The notes under the pieces: model-generated
Databases searched by the model: none
What the model saw: only the letters and a program-made list of their open reading frames with translations
Told to the model about the DNA's origin: nothing
Shown here: in pieces, positions 37,112 to 46,476 of the stretch
How positions within the stretch are numbered: position 1 is the stretch's first letter
How the letters are laid out: every line of letters starts with the position of its first letter
Assembly: GCA_963708855.1 (NCBI GenBank)
Contig: CAVPUM010000009.1
Location: 310,001 to 374,000 of the forward strand
From: CAIWHR01 sp963708855
GTDB lineage: Bacteria; Pseudomonadota; Gammaproteobacteria; Burkholderiales; Casimicrobiaceae
DNA length: 64,000 nucleotides
Direction of reading: 5' to 3'
Position numbers and translations under genes: made by a program

Positions 37112-40100
37112 TCAGTGAAAATCTCGCGAGCGGGTCTGCAAATCACCCAGCAGCGGGGAGAGATCCGCGAGCCGCCCGGCGATCAGGTGGACGACCTGCC
37201 CCTCGCGTTCCACCTTGCCGAAGACCGCGAGCAATTTCGCGCCGAGCAGTTCGCGGCGCTGGCGGTCGCCGACGTCGCGCCAGACGATCACGTTGGTGGC
37301 GCCGGTTTCGTCTTCGAGCGTGACAAAGACCACGCCGCTCGCGGTGTCGGGCCGCTGCCGGCCGATGACGATGCCCGCCGTGCGGACGATGCGGCCCTGC
37401 GGCGCCTGCGCGATCTCGGCCGCTGTGGCGAGCTGCCGCCGGGAGAGCTTGCCGCGCAAGAGGGCCAGCGGGTGCCGCCGCAGCGTGAGCGACAGGGTGC
37501 GGTAGTCGGCGACGATGTCCTGTCCTTCGGTCGGCGGTGACAAGACGGGATCCGCTTCGTCGAAAACGCTGCCGGCGAGCAATGCCGGCAGCCGTTCGAT
37601 GCCGGCGACGTCCCACGCCGCGTCGTGCCGGTGGCCGGCGAGTGCCGTCAGCGCGTCGGCCCCGGCAAGACAGGCGAGGTCGCGGCGGTCGAGCCGCGCG
37701 CGGTGCGCGAGATCGGCCACATTCGCGAACGGCTCGGCCCGGCGCGCGCCGACGATCCTTTGCGCGCCGGCTTCCGAAAGTCCGGCGACGAGGCGCAGGC
37801 CCAGGCGCAACCCTGCTGGCTCCAGCGTGCAGTCCCATTCGCTCACCGTCACGTCCACCGGCCGCACGTCGACGCCGTGCCGGCGCGCATCGCCCACCAG
37901 CTGCGACGGCCCGTAGAAACCCATCGGCAGCGAGTTGAGCAGCGCGCCGCAGAACGCCGCGGGCTCGTAGCGCTTCAGCCACGCCGACACGTAGACGAGC
38001 AGGGCGAAGGAAGCCGAGTGCGACTCCGGAAAACCGTACTCGCCGAAGCCCAGGATCTGCTGGTAGATCTGCCGCGCGAAGCCTTCCGCGTAGCCGCGCG
38101 CGCCCATGCCGTCGATCAGCCGCTGCTCGAACTTCTCGAGGCCGCCCTTGCGCCGCCACGCGGCCATCGAGCGCCGCAGATGGTCGGCTTCGCCCGGAGA
38201 GAATCCCGCCGCGACGATCGCGAGCTGCATCACCTGCTCCTGGAAGATCGGCACGCCGAGCGTGCGCTCGAGCACGTCCTTCACCGCGGCACTGGGGTAG
38301 GTGACAGGCTCCAGGCCCTGCCGGCGACGCAGGTAGGGGTGCACCATCCCGCCCTGGATCGGGCCGGGGCGCACGATGGCGACCTCGATCACGAGATCGT
38401 AGAAGCACGCGGGCTTCAACCGCGGCAGCATCGCCTGCTGCGCGCGCGACTCGATCTGGAACACGCCGACGGTGTCGGCGCGCTGGCACATCGCGTAGAC
38501 CTCCGGGTCTTCGGCCGGAATGTCCTGCATCCGGAGCTCGCGGCCTCGATGCCGCGACACCATGTCGAGGCAGCGCCGGATCGCCGTGAGCATGCCGAGC
38601 GCCAGGCAATCGACCTTCAGCAATCCCAGCGCGTCGAGGTCGTCCTTGTCCCACTGGAGGACGGTACGCTCCGCCATCGCCGCGTTCTCGATGGGCACCA
38701 TCCGCTCCAGCAGGTCGCGCGCGATGACGAAGCCGCCGACGTGCTGCGACAGGTGGCGCGGGAAGCCCATCAGCTCGCCCGTCAGTGTGACGAGGCGGAC
38801 GAGCACCGGGTTGTCGGGCTCGAAGCCCGCCTCGCGGACGCGCTCGGGCTTGACCTCGCGGCCGTCCCACCAGGCGAACACGCCGGCGAGCCGGTCCACC
38901 TGCGCGAGATCGAGGCCCAGCGCGCGGCCCACATCGCGCACGGCGCTCTTCGGCCGGTAGGTGATGAGCGTCGCGGCGAGCGCCGCGCGTTCGCGGCCGT
39001 ATTTCGCGTAGACGTACTGGATGACTTCCTCGCGCCGCTGGTGCTCGAAGTCGACGTCGATGTCGGGCGGCTCGTTGCGCTCCCTCGATATGAACCGCTC
39101 GAACAGCATGGCGATTCGCGCCGGATCGACCTCGGTGATGCCGAGCGCGTAGCAGACCGCCGAGTTGGCCGCCGAGCCGCGGCCCTGGCAGAGGATCCCG
39201 CGCGCGCGGGCGAACGCGACGATGTCATGGACGGTGAGGAAGTAGGGCTCGTAGCCCAACTCCGCGATCAGCGCGAGCTCGTGTTCGATCATTGCCCGGA
39301 CGTCGGGGGGGCAGTGCGCTTCGCCATATCGTCTCGCCAGCCCCTCGTCGGTGAGCCGGCGCAGGTGCGACGCCGGCGTCTGCCCCTCCGGCACGATCTC
39401 CTCCGGGTATTCGTAACGCAACTCGTCGAGAGAAAACGCGCAGCGCCGGGCGATGGTCACGGTCTCGGCGAGCAGTTCGGGCGGGTAGATCGTCGCGAGC
39501 CGCGCACGCGAACGCAGATGCCGCTCGCCGTTCGGATGAAGCGCGTAGCCGCATTCGGCAAGCGGCTTTTTCACGCGGATCGCCGTGACCGTGTCCTGCA
39601 GCGCGCGCCGGGCGCGCACGTGCATGTGGGCGTCGCCGGCGGCGACCTGCGGCAGGCCTGTCTGCCGCGCCAGTGCTGCGCAGTGCGCGAGCCGGGCGCG
39701 GTCGCCGGCACGGGCGAAGAGCTCGACGGCGATCCACGCGCGACCCGGAAAGATCGCGGCGACCCAGCGCGCGGTGACGAGCGTGCTGCCGTCGCCGGAG
39801 ATCGGGGTCGGACAAGGCGGCACCCACAGCGCGAGGAGCCCGGCCGCGAACGCCGCGACGTCGTCGGGCGACAGCGCGTAGCTGCCCTTCTGCGCGCTGC
39901 GCCGCCCGCGCGTGATCAATTGCGCGAGGTTGCCGTAGCTTGCGCGGTCGGTGGCGAGCAGCACGAGCTTGGTTCCGTCATTGATCGTGACCTCGCTGCC
40001 GATGACCAGCGGAAGGCCTGCGCGCCTCGCCGCGAGGTGCGCGCGGACGATGCCCGACAACGAGCATTCGTCGGTGATCGCGAGCGCCGCGTAGCCCTGC

Positions 40101-40195
40101 GCCCGGGCGCGCTCGACCAGTTCCTCCGGGTGCGACGCGCCGCGGAGGAACGAGAAATTCGACAGGCAGTGCAGCTCGGCGTAGGCGGGGAGCAT
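37112..40195 (-). CDS. dnaE2: Error-prone DNA polymerase III alpha subunit DnaE2 (ImuC)
   Basis: 1,027 residues, the usual size. The PHP domain opens YAELHCLSNFSFLRGASHP. The polymerase core holds GRGSAANSAVCYALGI and PDIDVDFEHQRREEV, with the catalytic Asp triad, and IPIFQEQVMQLA. The OB domain near the end includes GVVFVTLEDETGATNVIVW. As in DnaE2 there is no C-terminal tau/clamp-binding extension of the replicative enzyme. It works with ImuA and ImuB in SOS translesion synthesis. A perfect 18-base LexA box lies 80 bases upstream of the start, in the gap shared with the M14 peptidase gene. Confidence 0.93.
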   Translation of the reverse strand: MLPAYAELHCLSNFSFLRGASHPEELVERARAQGYAALAITDECSLSGIVRAHLAARRAGLPLVIGSEVTINDGTKLVLLATDRASYGNLAQLITRGRRSAQKGSYALSPDDVAAFAAGLLALWVPPCPTPISGDGSTLVTARWVAAIFPGRAWIAVELFARAGDRARLAHCAALARQTGLPQVAAGDAHMHVRARRALQDTVTAIRVKKPLAECGYALHPNGERHLRSRARLATIYPPELLAETVTIARRCAFSLDELRYEYPEEIVPEGQTPASHLRRLTDEGLARRYGEAHCPPDVRAMIEHELALIAELGYEPYFLTVHDIVAFARARGILCQGRGSAANSAVCYALGITEVDPARIAMLFERFISRERNEPPDIDVDFEHQRREEVIQYVYAKYGRERAALAATLITYRPKSAVRDVGRALGLDLAQVDRLAGVFAWWDGREVKPERVREAGFEPDNPVLVRLVTLTGELMGFPRHLSQHVGGFVIARDLLERMVPIENAAMAERTVLQWDKDDLDALGLLKVDCLALGMLTAIRRCLDMVSRHRGRELRMQDIPAEDPEVYAMCQRADTVGVFQIESRAQQAMLPRLKPACFYDLVIEVAIVRPGPIQGGMVHPYLRRRQGLEPVTYPSAAVKDVLERTLGVPIFQEQVMQLAIVAAGFSPGEADHLRRSMAAWRRKGGLEKFEQRLIDGMGARGYAEGFARQIYQQILGFGEYGFPESHSASFALLVYVSAWLKRYEPAAFCGALLNSLPMGFYGPSQLVGDARRHGVDVRPVDVTVSEWDCTLEPAGLRLGLRLVAGLSEAGAQRIVGARRAEPFANVADLAHRARLDRRDLACLAGADALTALAGHRHDAAWDVAGIERLPALLAGSVFDEADPVLSPPTEGQDIVADYRTLSLTLRRHPLALLRGKLSRRQLATAAEIAQAPQGRIVRTAGIVIGRQRPDTASGVVFVTLEDETGATNVIVWRDVGDRQRRELLGAKLLAVFGKVEREGQVVHLIAGRLADLSPLLGDLQTRSRDFH

Positions 40196-40274
40196 CGGGG
40201 ATCGCCTCGGGTGCCTCGGGAACGGATCGCGATTTCCCCATGGCCGCGGAAGCGTCGCCCATCCCCGATCGATG

Positions 40275-40292
40275 ACCGTATGAATATACGGT
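40275..40292. promoter_or_regulatory. LexA operator upstream of dnaE2
   Basis: ACCGTATGAATATACGGT is a perfect 7-base inverted repeat (ACCGTAT/ATACGGT) with a 4-base spacer. The same half-sites and spacing occur before lexA at 46550-46567. It lies in the divergent gap between dnaE2 and the M14 peptidase gene, so it could control both. Confidence 0.9.
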
Positions 40293-40430
40293 ATCCGGCC
40301 ATGCCGGGGAAGAGGCGGCGGGGGAGGGCTTCCGCGCCCGCCGGCCATCGCCCGGCGAAGGCCGGTAAGATGCCGGCTCTGCCGGCGCATCGGCACCTTC
40401 GTGCCCTGCCCGGAACAGGAAAGTCACGCC

Positions 40431-42116
40431 ATGCCCGCCATCGCCTTCGACCGCTTCTACCGCTACGCCGACCTCACCGCGATCCTCCGGGCAATCGCTG
40501 CCGAGCATCCTGCGCTCGTGTCGATCGAATCGATCGGCAAGAGCCACGAGGACCGCGACATCTGGGTGCTGACCGTCACCAACGTCGCGACGGGACCGGC
40601 GGCCGAAAAGCCCGCGTTCTGGGTGGACGGCAACATCCACGCGACCGAGGTCGCGGCGTCGGCGGCCAACCTCTACTTCCTGCACACGCTGGTCACGCAA
40701 TACGGCAGGGACCCCGAAGTGACCCGGGCCCTCGACACCCGGGCGTTCTACGTCTGTCCGCGGATCAACCCGGACGGCGCCGAATGGGCGCTTGCCGACA
40801 AGCCGAGATGGGTCCGCTCGAGCACCCGCCCGTACCCATGGGACGAAGAGGAGATCGAGGGGCTCACCGTCGAGGACATCGACGGCGACGGCCGGATCCT
40901 GCAGATGCGGATGCCCGATCCCAACGGACTCTGGAAGGACCATCCGGAGCAGCCGGGGCTGATGATCCGGCGCGACCCGGTCGAAACCGGCGGGACGTAT
41001 TACCGGGTGATCCCCGAAGGCACGATCGAGGGCTGGGACGGTTTCATGTTACGCATGAAAAAGCCTAAGCATGGGCTTGATCTCAATAGAAATTTTCCTG
41101 CCAATTGGCGTCAGGAATTCGAGCAGCTCGGATCCGGGCCGTTTCCCACGTCCGAGCCGGAGGTGCGCGCTGTCGCGAAGTTCATCGTCGGCCATCCGAA
41201 CATAACCGGAGGCGTGGCCTTCCACACCTGGAGCGGCGTGCTGCTGCGCCCGTTCGATCACCTGCGCGACGACGAGATGCACGCCGAGGACCTCTGGCAC
41301 TACCGTCGGGTGGGCGCCAAGGGCACCGAGCTCACGGGCTATCCGGCGATCTCCGTCTACGAGGAATTCCGCTACCACCCGAAGGACGTGATCGGCGGCG
41401 CGTTCGACTGGATCTACGAGCACCTCGGCATGTTCAGCTGGGTGGTCGAGATCTGGAGCCCGATGCGCGAGGCAGGCATCAGGAACTACAAGTACATCGA
41501 CTGGTTCCGCGACCACCCGATCGAGGATGACCTCAAGCTCTACCGGTGGAACATCGACAAGCTCTCCGGCGTCGCCCACATCCCGTGGCGACCGTTCGAC
41601 CACCCGCAACTGGGTCGCATCGAGATCGGCGGCTGGAACCGCTTCCACGCGTTCGGCAATCCCCCGCCGGCCTTCCTCGAGCAAGAGCTCGCGCGCTTCC
41701 CGAAATGGCTGCTGTGGCAGGCGCTGACGTCGCCGAAGATGGAGCTGATGGCGGCCGAAGCGGACCCGCTGGGCGATGGTCACTGGCGGGTCCGGCTCGT
41801 CGTCCAGAACACCGGCTGGCTGCCGAGCTACGTCTCGAAGCGGGCGCTGGAGCGAAAGGTCGTGCGCGGGGTCGTGGCCGAGATCGCGCTGCCCGCCGGC
41901 GCCGAACTCGTCCACGGCAAGCGGCGCGAGGACCTGGGCCAGCTCGAGGGCAAGTGGGCGAAACACTCTGGTGTGTCGTTCTGGCCCGATTACAACGTGA
42001 CCGACGATCGCGCGAAGATCGAATGGGTGGTGCGGGGACGGAAGGGCGATCGGATCGATCTTCTCGCGCGGCACGAGCGTGCGGGCACCGTGCGCGCCGC
42101 CGTCACGCTTGGCTGA
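40431..42116 (+). CDS. Zinc carboxypeptidase, M14 family
   Basis: 561 residues, no signal peptide. Zinc ligands are H70 and E73 (GNIHATE) and H265 (GVAFHTWSG). The carboxylate-binding N219-R220 sits in DLNRNFP and the general base is probably E340 (VVEIWSP). The C-terminal ~150 residues form an extra beta-rich domain. The natural substrate is unknown. The ATG at 40431 is used; an upstream GTG adds ten residues. A 69-base stretch (41046-41114) coding for the substrate-binding motif has much lower GC (about 42 percent) and rare codons (TTA, AGA, AAT, TTT) compared with the rest. The gene sits between imuB and dnaE2 on the opposite strand. Confidence 0.9.
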   Translation: MPAIAFDRFYRYADLTAILRAIAAEHPALVSIESIGKSHEDRDIWVLTVTNVATGPAAEKPAFWVDGNIHATEVAASAANLYFLHTLVTQYGRDPEVTRALDTRAFYVCPRINPDGAEWALADKPRWVRSSTRPYPWDEEEIEGLTVEDIDGDGRILQMRMPDPNGLWKDHPEQPGLMIRRDPVETGGTYYRVIPEGTIEGWDGFMLRMKKPKHGLDLNRNFPANWRQEFEQLGSGPFPTSEPEVRAVAKFIVGHPNITGGVAFHTWSGVLLRPFDHLRDDEMHAEDLWHYRRVGAKGTELTGYPAISVYEEFRYHPKDVIGGAFDWIYEHLGMFSWVVEIWSPMREAGIRNYKYIDWFRDHPIEDDLKLYRWNIDKLSGVAHIPWRPFDHPQLGRIEIGGWNRFHAFGNPPPAFLEQELARFPKWLLWQALTSPKMELMAAEADPLGDGHWRVRLVVQNTGWLPSYVSKRALERKVVRGVVAEIALPAGAELVHGKRREDLGQLEGKWAKHSGVSFWPDYNVTDDRAKIEWVVRGRKGDRIDLLARHERAGTVRAAVTLG

Positions 42117-42240
42117 TCGTCATTGGAGGATGTCGGTGGCGACGGTTGGAGGAGCCATTCCGACATTTCCGCGATCGACCGTGCGGCGGCCGGGAGGACC
42201 AGGGGTATCGGCGGTTCGCCGGGATCCGACCCGGTTGCCA

Positions 42241-43804
42241 TTACCCGAATACGCCGTGTAAAAACCATTCGCCGTCGTCGATCCCGTAGCGGTGATCGCG
42301 ATAGATCCACACGGTCTCGCCGCGCGGATTCTCGGCGACGAAGTAATCGCGGCGCACGTCGATGCCATCCCACCATCCCGACTCGATCCGTTCCGGCCCG
42401 TCCCGCAGCACCCAGGGTTGCGCTTCGAGCCGATGCCCGAGCGGCTCCGGCTCGGCGAGCAGCCAGACAGGGCGGGGGACGGGCCACGCTTTCCGGGCTT
42501 CTTCCGTTGTTCCGGGAAAACGTGGTCGGTCCCCGATTTTCCCGTTGCGCCACGCGTGCTCGGGCCGGTGCTCGGCGTGCGGCGCGACGAGCGTCACCGC
42601 GCCTTCGCCCAGCCGCGCGCGCAAGCGGTCGAGCAGCGGAACTGGTCGCGACTGCCTCGTCGCCGGGGAGCAGTCCGAGGTTGCGGCTCACCAGAGGGGC
42701 GGTCGCCTCGCTCGCGAGCGTGATCGCCTCGACCGGCGCCGGCAGCACGATGCGCGCAAGCCGCTCGCGCAGCACCACGACGAGATGCGCCGGCTCGCGC
42801 GCCGGCGCGGCGAGCGCGAAGCGGGCGGTGGTGGCGGACACGCCGGTCGCAACACCGACGTAACGCTCGTGCGCGAGCGCGAGCGACATTTCGGTGACGC
42901 CGAGTCCGCGACCGTTGAGCCAACCCGCCAACTCGAGCACGAGCCGGTTCACCGCGAACGCGAGCGCATCGACGCTTGCCACCGGCGCCGGCAGGTCGAG
43001 TTTTCCCGTATAGCGCGGCGGCGGCACGAACGGCAGCCGCGGCTCCGGGACGAAGCCGCGCACGCGATCGAGGATGGCGACGAAATCCGCGCCCACGCGC
43101 CGCGCCAGCGCGGCGCGCGGCAACGCGCACGCCTGCCCGAAGGTCGTGATGCCGGCGGCAGCGAGCGTCGCGACGGCGGCGGGATCGGCCTCGGTGAAAG
43201 CGAGCGGCAGCGGGAGAAGGGCGTCGAGCCATGCCTGCGGATCCGGCATCGGCGTGGCGGCGAATTCGGGGGCGGACATCGGTTGGCCGGTTGCTCCCGT
43301 CTTGCCCGCGAGAGTTCCGGAAAGGCGGTATCCATCCGCTGCCGTCGCCCGCGCGAACAGCAGGGCCGCGGCGGAGGTGGGTGCGAGCGCGAAGCGTGCG
43401 GCATAGCCCAGGTCGCGCGCACCACGGGTAAGCAGCCCCGTCAATTTCGGCAGGCCGTCGAAGAGCCGCAGACTGCCGCCGATCTCCGCGAGCACCGCGT
43501 CGGGGGGGGCGAGCGCGACGGTCGGCGTGAACTGCGTCGCCCACGACGCGACGGCTTCGAGCGCGGCGGACTCGGCCTTCGGATCACGCTCGCGGAGCAC
43601 GAGGCCGGGCGAGAGCGCGAGCGATGCCGAGACGAGTTGTCCCGGGCGGATTCCGGCGTCGCGCGCGCAGGCATTCGCGTCGACGATGCGCGGCGCGCGC
43701 CCGCCGCTGCCCACCGCGAACGGCATCAAAGCATCGGCGGGCGATGCCGCCCGCGCGAAGACGTCGAGGGACAGCGAAGGCAGGAGCAGGCACGCCCAGA
43801 GCAT
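42241..43804 (-). CDS. imuB: ImuB, catalytically inactive Y-family polymerase homologue (one frame break)
   Basis: About 520 residues. It begins MLWACLLLPSLSLDVFARA, where active Y-family enzymes have the metal-binding acidic residues, so like other ImuB it should not polymerise and instead recruits DnaE2. The helix-hairpin-helix region includes TFGQACALPRAALARRVG. A one-base loss near 42637 breaks the frame at SSA/LLDRLRARLGEG. The tail holds WLLAEPEPLGHRL and RDYFVAENPRGETVWIYRD. Residues coded by 42475-42534 come from a palindromic repeat element inserted in frame. It starts 34 bases after imuA. Confidence 0.88.
42475..42534. repeat. REP-like palindromic element inside imuB
   Basis: Left end GGGGACGGGCCACGCTTTCC and right end GGAAAACGTGGTCGGTCCCC are inverted copies (about 16 of 20 matching). 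The length is exactly 60 bases, so it keeps the imuB frame and adds about 20 residues in the C-terminal part. Related elements lie at 44553-44620 and 46469-46538. Confidence 0.8.
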
Positions 43805-43838
43805 GGCGGATCGCGGCGACGCGCCGGGTCTGTTCACA

Positions 43839-44552
43839 CTACGTCGGCAAGACGTGCTGTGAGTGCAAACAGCCTGGTGCGAGCGCACGGCCTGCGCTCG
43901 TGCGGGGATCGAGGACCGGCGGCGGGTCGCCGCCAGCAGTGTCCACGTCGATGAATACCGGCTGCGCGAGTTCGCCCCCGCGGCGCTTCAACACCCGCAC
44001 CGCGAGCCGACCCTCTCGCGGCGCGAGCGCGAGCCGCAGCGATGCGGTGGCGGCGATCGCGCGCCGGCCGGGACGCCGCCAGAGCACGCCCCAGGTGCGG
44101 CCTTCGCGCGCGGCGACCGCGAGCCTGCGCATCGTGCGGTCGTCGTACGGATCGAGCCATGCGAACGCGGCGCCGCACCCGGGCGCGCGCAGCGCCTGCT
44201 CGTAGGCCCACAGCTGATCCGCCGGGCTGCGGCAATGGACGACAAGCAGTCGCGTGAGATCGAGCCCCGCGGCAGCGAGCGCCGGCGCGTACGGCACATG
44301 GGGCGGCGCGATCCAGACGACGTCGTGGCCCTGTGCCTGCAACCGCGCGAGCGCCGGCAGCGTGAGGCGGATCTCGCCGATGCCCTCGCGTTCGAGCACG
44401 ATCTCGGTCAGCGCGGCCCCCGGCCAGCCGCGGCCGGGCAGCACGGCATCGAGCGCGGAAAAGCCCGACGGCAGCGCGGCCGGCTCGGGTGCGCAATCGC
44501 CGCCGCGCCAGATGGCGGGGTTGGACAGCACGGCGGCGAGGGCGGAATTCAT
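43839..44552 (-). CDS. imuA: ImuA, RecA/SulA-like translesion synthesis protein
   Basis: 237 residues. It opens MNSALAAVLSNPAIWRGGD and continues LPSGFSALDAVLPGRGWPGAALTEIV, the RecA-like start of ImuA. The Walker region is degenerate (no GKT), so ATP use is doubtful from sequence. Later LLVVHCRSPADQLWAYEQAL and AFAWLDP match the family. ImuA binds RecA and ImuB in the mutasome. The ATG lies directly at the edge of the palindromic repeat 44553-44620, which supplies the whole leader between the upstream VOC gene and imuA. Confidence 0.9.
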   Translation of the reverse strand: MNSALAAVLSNPAIWRGGDCAPEPAALPSGFSALDAVLPGRGWPGAALTEIVLEREGIGEIRLTLPALARLQAQGHDVVWIAPPHVPYAPALAAAGLDLTRLLVVHCRSPADQLWAYEQALRAPGCGAAFAWLDPYDDRTMRRLAVAAREGRTWGVLWRRPGRRAIAATASLRLALAPREGRLAVRVLKRRGGELAQPVFIDVDTAGGDPPPVLDPRTSAGRALAPGCLHSQHVLPT

Positions 44553-44620
44553 GGGAACGGACCACGTTTTTCCGGCAAGCCCCGCATGAGCAATGTCAGG
44601 GACAACGCGGTCTGTCTCCC
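44553..44620. repeat. REP-like palindromic element between the VOC gene and imuA
   Basis: Ends GGGAACGGACCACGTTTTTC and the inverse of GGGAGACAGACCGCGTTGTC. It fills the 67-base gap between the VOC stop (44620-44622) and the imuA ATG (44550-44552) exactly. Its interior (GCAAGCCCCGCATGAGCAAT and onward) closely matches that of the element at the lexA start. Confidence 0.8.
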
Positions 44621-45081
44621 TATGATCCCATCGCCTTCGCCGCGCGTTTTTCGAGCTCGTCCGGCGGAACGTCTTCGATGTGAGTGGCGAGATACCAGTG
44701 ATAGCCGAACGGATCGTCGACGCCACCGGTGCGATCGCCGTAGAACTGGTTCGCGACCGGCCGCGTGAGCGTAGCACCAGCGGCAACGGCCTGCGCGACG
44801 CGCGCGTCGACATCCTCGACGTAGACCATCAGCGAGATCGGCGAGCCGCCGATGGTGCGTGCGCTCTTCGCGCCCATTTCCGGGGATTCATCGGCGAGCA
44901 TGATCGGCGAATCGCCGATCCGGATCTCGGCGTGTCCGATCTTGCCGCCGGGAGCCGGCATGCGCAGCAGCTCGACGGCGCCGAACGCTTTCCGGTAGAA
45001 CTCGAGGGCGCGCGTGGCATCGTCGAGTATGAGATAGGGGGTGACCGAGTGGTAGCCCTCGGGAATCGGTTTCACGGCCAT
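44620..45081 (-). CDS. VOC-family (glyoxalase/PhnB-like) protein
   Basis: 153 residues with the PhnB-like VOC pattern: PYLILDDATRALEFYRKAFG, GKIGHAEIRIGDSPIMLADE, YVEDVDARVAQAVAAGATL and DRTGGVDDPFGYHWYLATH. PhnB-like proteins are usually small-molecule-binding dimers of unknown activity; the metal-binding pattern of true glyoxalase I is not complete. It lies third in the minus-strand unit lexA-gst-VOC-imuA-imuB, 94 bases behind the GST gene. Its presence in an SOS operon is unusual and may reflect insertion or a detoxification role. Confidence 0.88.
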   Translation of the reverse strand: MAVKPIPEGYHSVTPYLILDDATRALEFYRKAFGAVELLRMPAPGGKIGHAEIRIGDSPIMLADESPEMGAKSARTIGGSPISLMVYVEDVDARVAQAVAAGATLTRPVANQFYGDRTGGVDDPFGYHWYLATHIEDVPPDELEKRAAKAMGS

Positions 45082-45175
45082 GGGTTGCCTCCTGCAGGGG
45101 TTGTGACGTGGGCCGGGCGAGCGTGGTGCCGGCGTCGATGGAACGACCGTCGGCATCCCGCTTCGCGCCGGTGCT

Positions 45176-45808
45176 TCAACCGGCCGGCCAGTGCTGCGCG
45201 AACACCGGCGCGACCTGGGGTTGTGCTTCGATGCGCAGCAGCGTTGCGTGGAACTCCGGACGCGCCTGCTGCAGATGGGCCCGGGATCCCGACCATTTCG
45301 ACACGACGGCGGCGAGGATGTCGAGCGCGCCGATCTTCTCGCCGCCGAGGTAGGGCCGCGCCGGAAAGAGGTCGGCGAACATCTCCCAGTGCCGGTGCAA
45401 TCGTGCGCGCGAGCCCGCCCGGATGCGCTCCTGCATCGCCTCGTCCGCGTGTTCGCACCAGCGCTCGGGAAAATCGATGATGCTGATCGCGGCGTAGCAG
45501 TTCGCCGCGATGAACACCAGCCCCCGGATCGCCTGCGCCCGCGCCGAGGCGTCGAGCGGCAGGAGCCCGCTGTCCGGATGCACGCTGCCGAGATGGATGA
45601 GGATCGCGGCGCTTTCGGAAAGCACGCTGCCATCGGGCAGCACGAGGGTCGGAATCTGGCCCAGCGGATTCAGTTTCAACAGCTCGGCAAACGCGGCGTT
45701 GGGTTCCCACGATGCGGTCTCGACGACGCGATACGGGACGCCGATGATTTCCAGCGCGGCCTGCGTCGACGCCGAGCCCGAGCCTTGCTTGCCATAGAGC
45801 GTGTACAT
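45176..45808 (-). CDS. Glutathione S-transferase family protein
   Basis: 210 residues. The N-terminal thioredoxin-fold domain has YTLYGKQGSGSASTQAALE, LNPLGQIPTLVLPDG and VLSESAAILIHLG (the conserved cis-Pro and Ser-Glu pair that bind glutathione). The C-terminal helical domain ends QPQVAPVFAQHWPAG. AAAGGAGG before the ATG at 45808 decides the start, although a GTG overlapping the lexA stop (45838) is also in frame. It follows lexA by 26 bases, so both are likely on one transcript and damage-inducible. Confidence 0.9.
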   Translation of the reverse strand: MYTLYGKQGSGSASTQAALEIIGVPYRVVETASWEPNAAFAELLKLNPLGQIPTLVLPDGSVLSESAAILIHLGSVHPDSGLLPLDASARAQAIRGLVFIAANCYAAISIIDFPERWCEHADEAMQERIRAGSRARLHRHWEMFADLFPARPYLGGEKIGALDILAAVVSKWSGSRAHLQQARPEFHATLLRIEAQPQVAPVFAQHWPAG

Positions 45809-45834
45809 GGCGCCTCCTTTTCCTGCTTTTCCGC

Positions 45835-46476
45835 TCACCAGCCTTTGCCCTGGCGCACGAGCCCGACGGCCACGCCTTCGATGGTCAGCGGAGCCTTCTT
45901 CGGATCCACGACGATCGGCTCGAAAGCGGGGTTTTCGGCGACGAGCAGGAGCTGCCCGCCGCGGCGCTTCAGGCGCTTCACCGTGACCTCGTCGCCGCCC
46001 CGTCCGGGGAGCCGCGCGACGACGATCTGCCCCGAGCGGGCATCGGCGGTGCGGTGCACGGCGAGGAGGTCGCCGTCGAGGATGCCGGCGTCCTTCATGC
46101 TCTGGCCGCGCACGCGCAGCAGGTAATCTGCGCGCGGCGCGAACAGCGCGGGGTCGAGCCGCAGATGCGCCTCGATGTGCTCGGCGGCGAGGATCGGGCT
46201 GCCGGCGGCGACGCGACCCACCAGCGGCAGGCCTGCGCCGGGCAGCTCCGGCATCTCGGTGAGCCGCAGTCCGCGCGCCGCGCCGGGCGTGAGCTCGAGC
46301 GCGCCTTTCCTGGCGAGCGCGCGCAGGTGGTCCTCGGCCGAGCTCGCCGTGCTGAAGCCCAGGCCGGCGGCTATTTCGGCGCGCGTGGGCGGCATGCCCG
46401 TGGATTCCAGGTGCCGGCGGATCCAGTCGAGGACTTTCTGCTGGCGGGCAGTGAGCGGGAGCGGCACAGGGGACAT
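45835..46476 (-). CDS. lexA: LexA SOS repressor
   Basis: 213 residues. The N-terminal winged helix-turn-helix (LTARQQKVLDWIRRHLESTG, PTRAEIAAGLGFSTASSAEDHLRAL split) is followed by the cleavage site A91-G92 and the Ser-Lys dyad S126 (RGQSMKDAG) and K167 (VTVKRLK). All parts for RecA-stimulated self-cleavage are intact. It binds the 18-base operators at 46550 and 40275. The ATG at 46476 lies inside the left arm of a palindromic repeat that makes up most of the leader; no strong ribosome site is seen, and a TTG at 46521 is an in-frame alternative. Confidence 0.93.
   Translation of the reverse strand: MSPVPLPLTARQQKVLDWIRRHLESTGMPPTRAEIAAGLGFSTASSAEDHLRALARKGALELTPGAARGLRLTEMPELPGAGLPLVGRVAAGSPILAAEHIEAHLRLDPALFAPRADYLLRVRGQSMKDAGILDGDLLAVHRTADARSGQIVVARLPGRGGDEVTVKRLKRRGGQLLLVAENPAFEPIVVDPKKAPLTIEGVAVGLVRQGKGW

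Noticed and set aside
37625..41068. An open frame of 1,147 codons on the plus strand
   Set aside because: It lies antisense to dnaE2 and partly over the M14 gene. Its translation is Arg/Ala-rich without any domain, as expected for the opposite strand of GC-rich coding DNA.
45838..45838. GTG start for the GST gene overlapping the lexA stop
   Set aside because: AAAGGAGG directly before the ATG at 45808 and the family N-terminus favour the later start.
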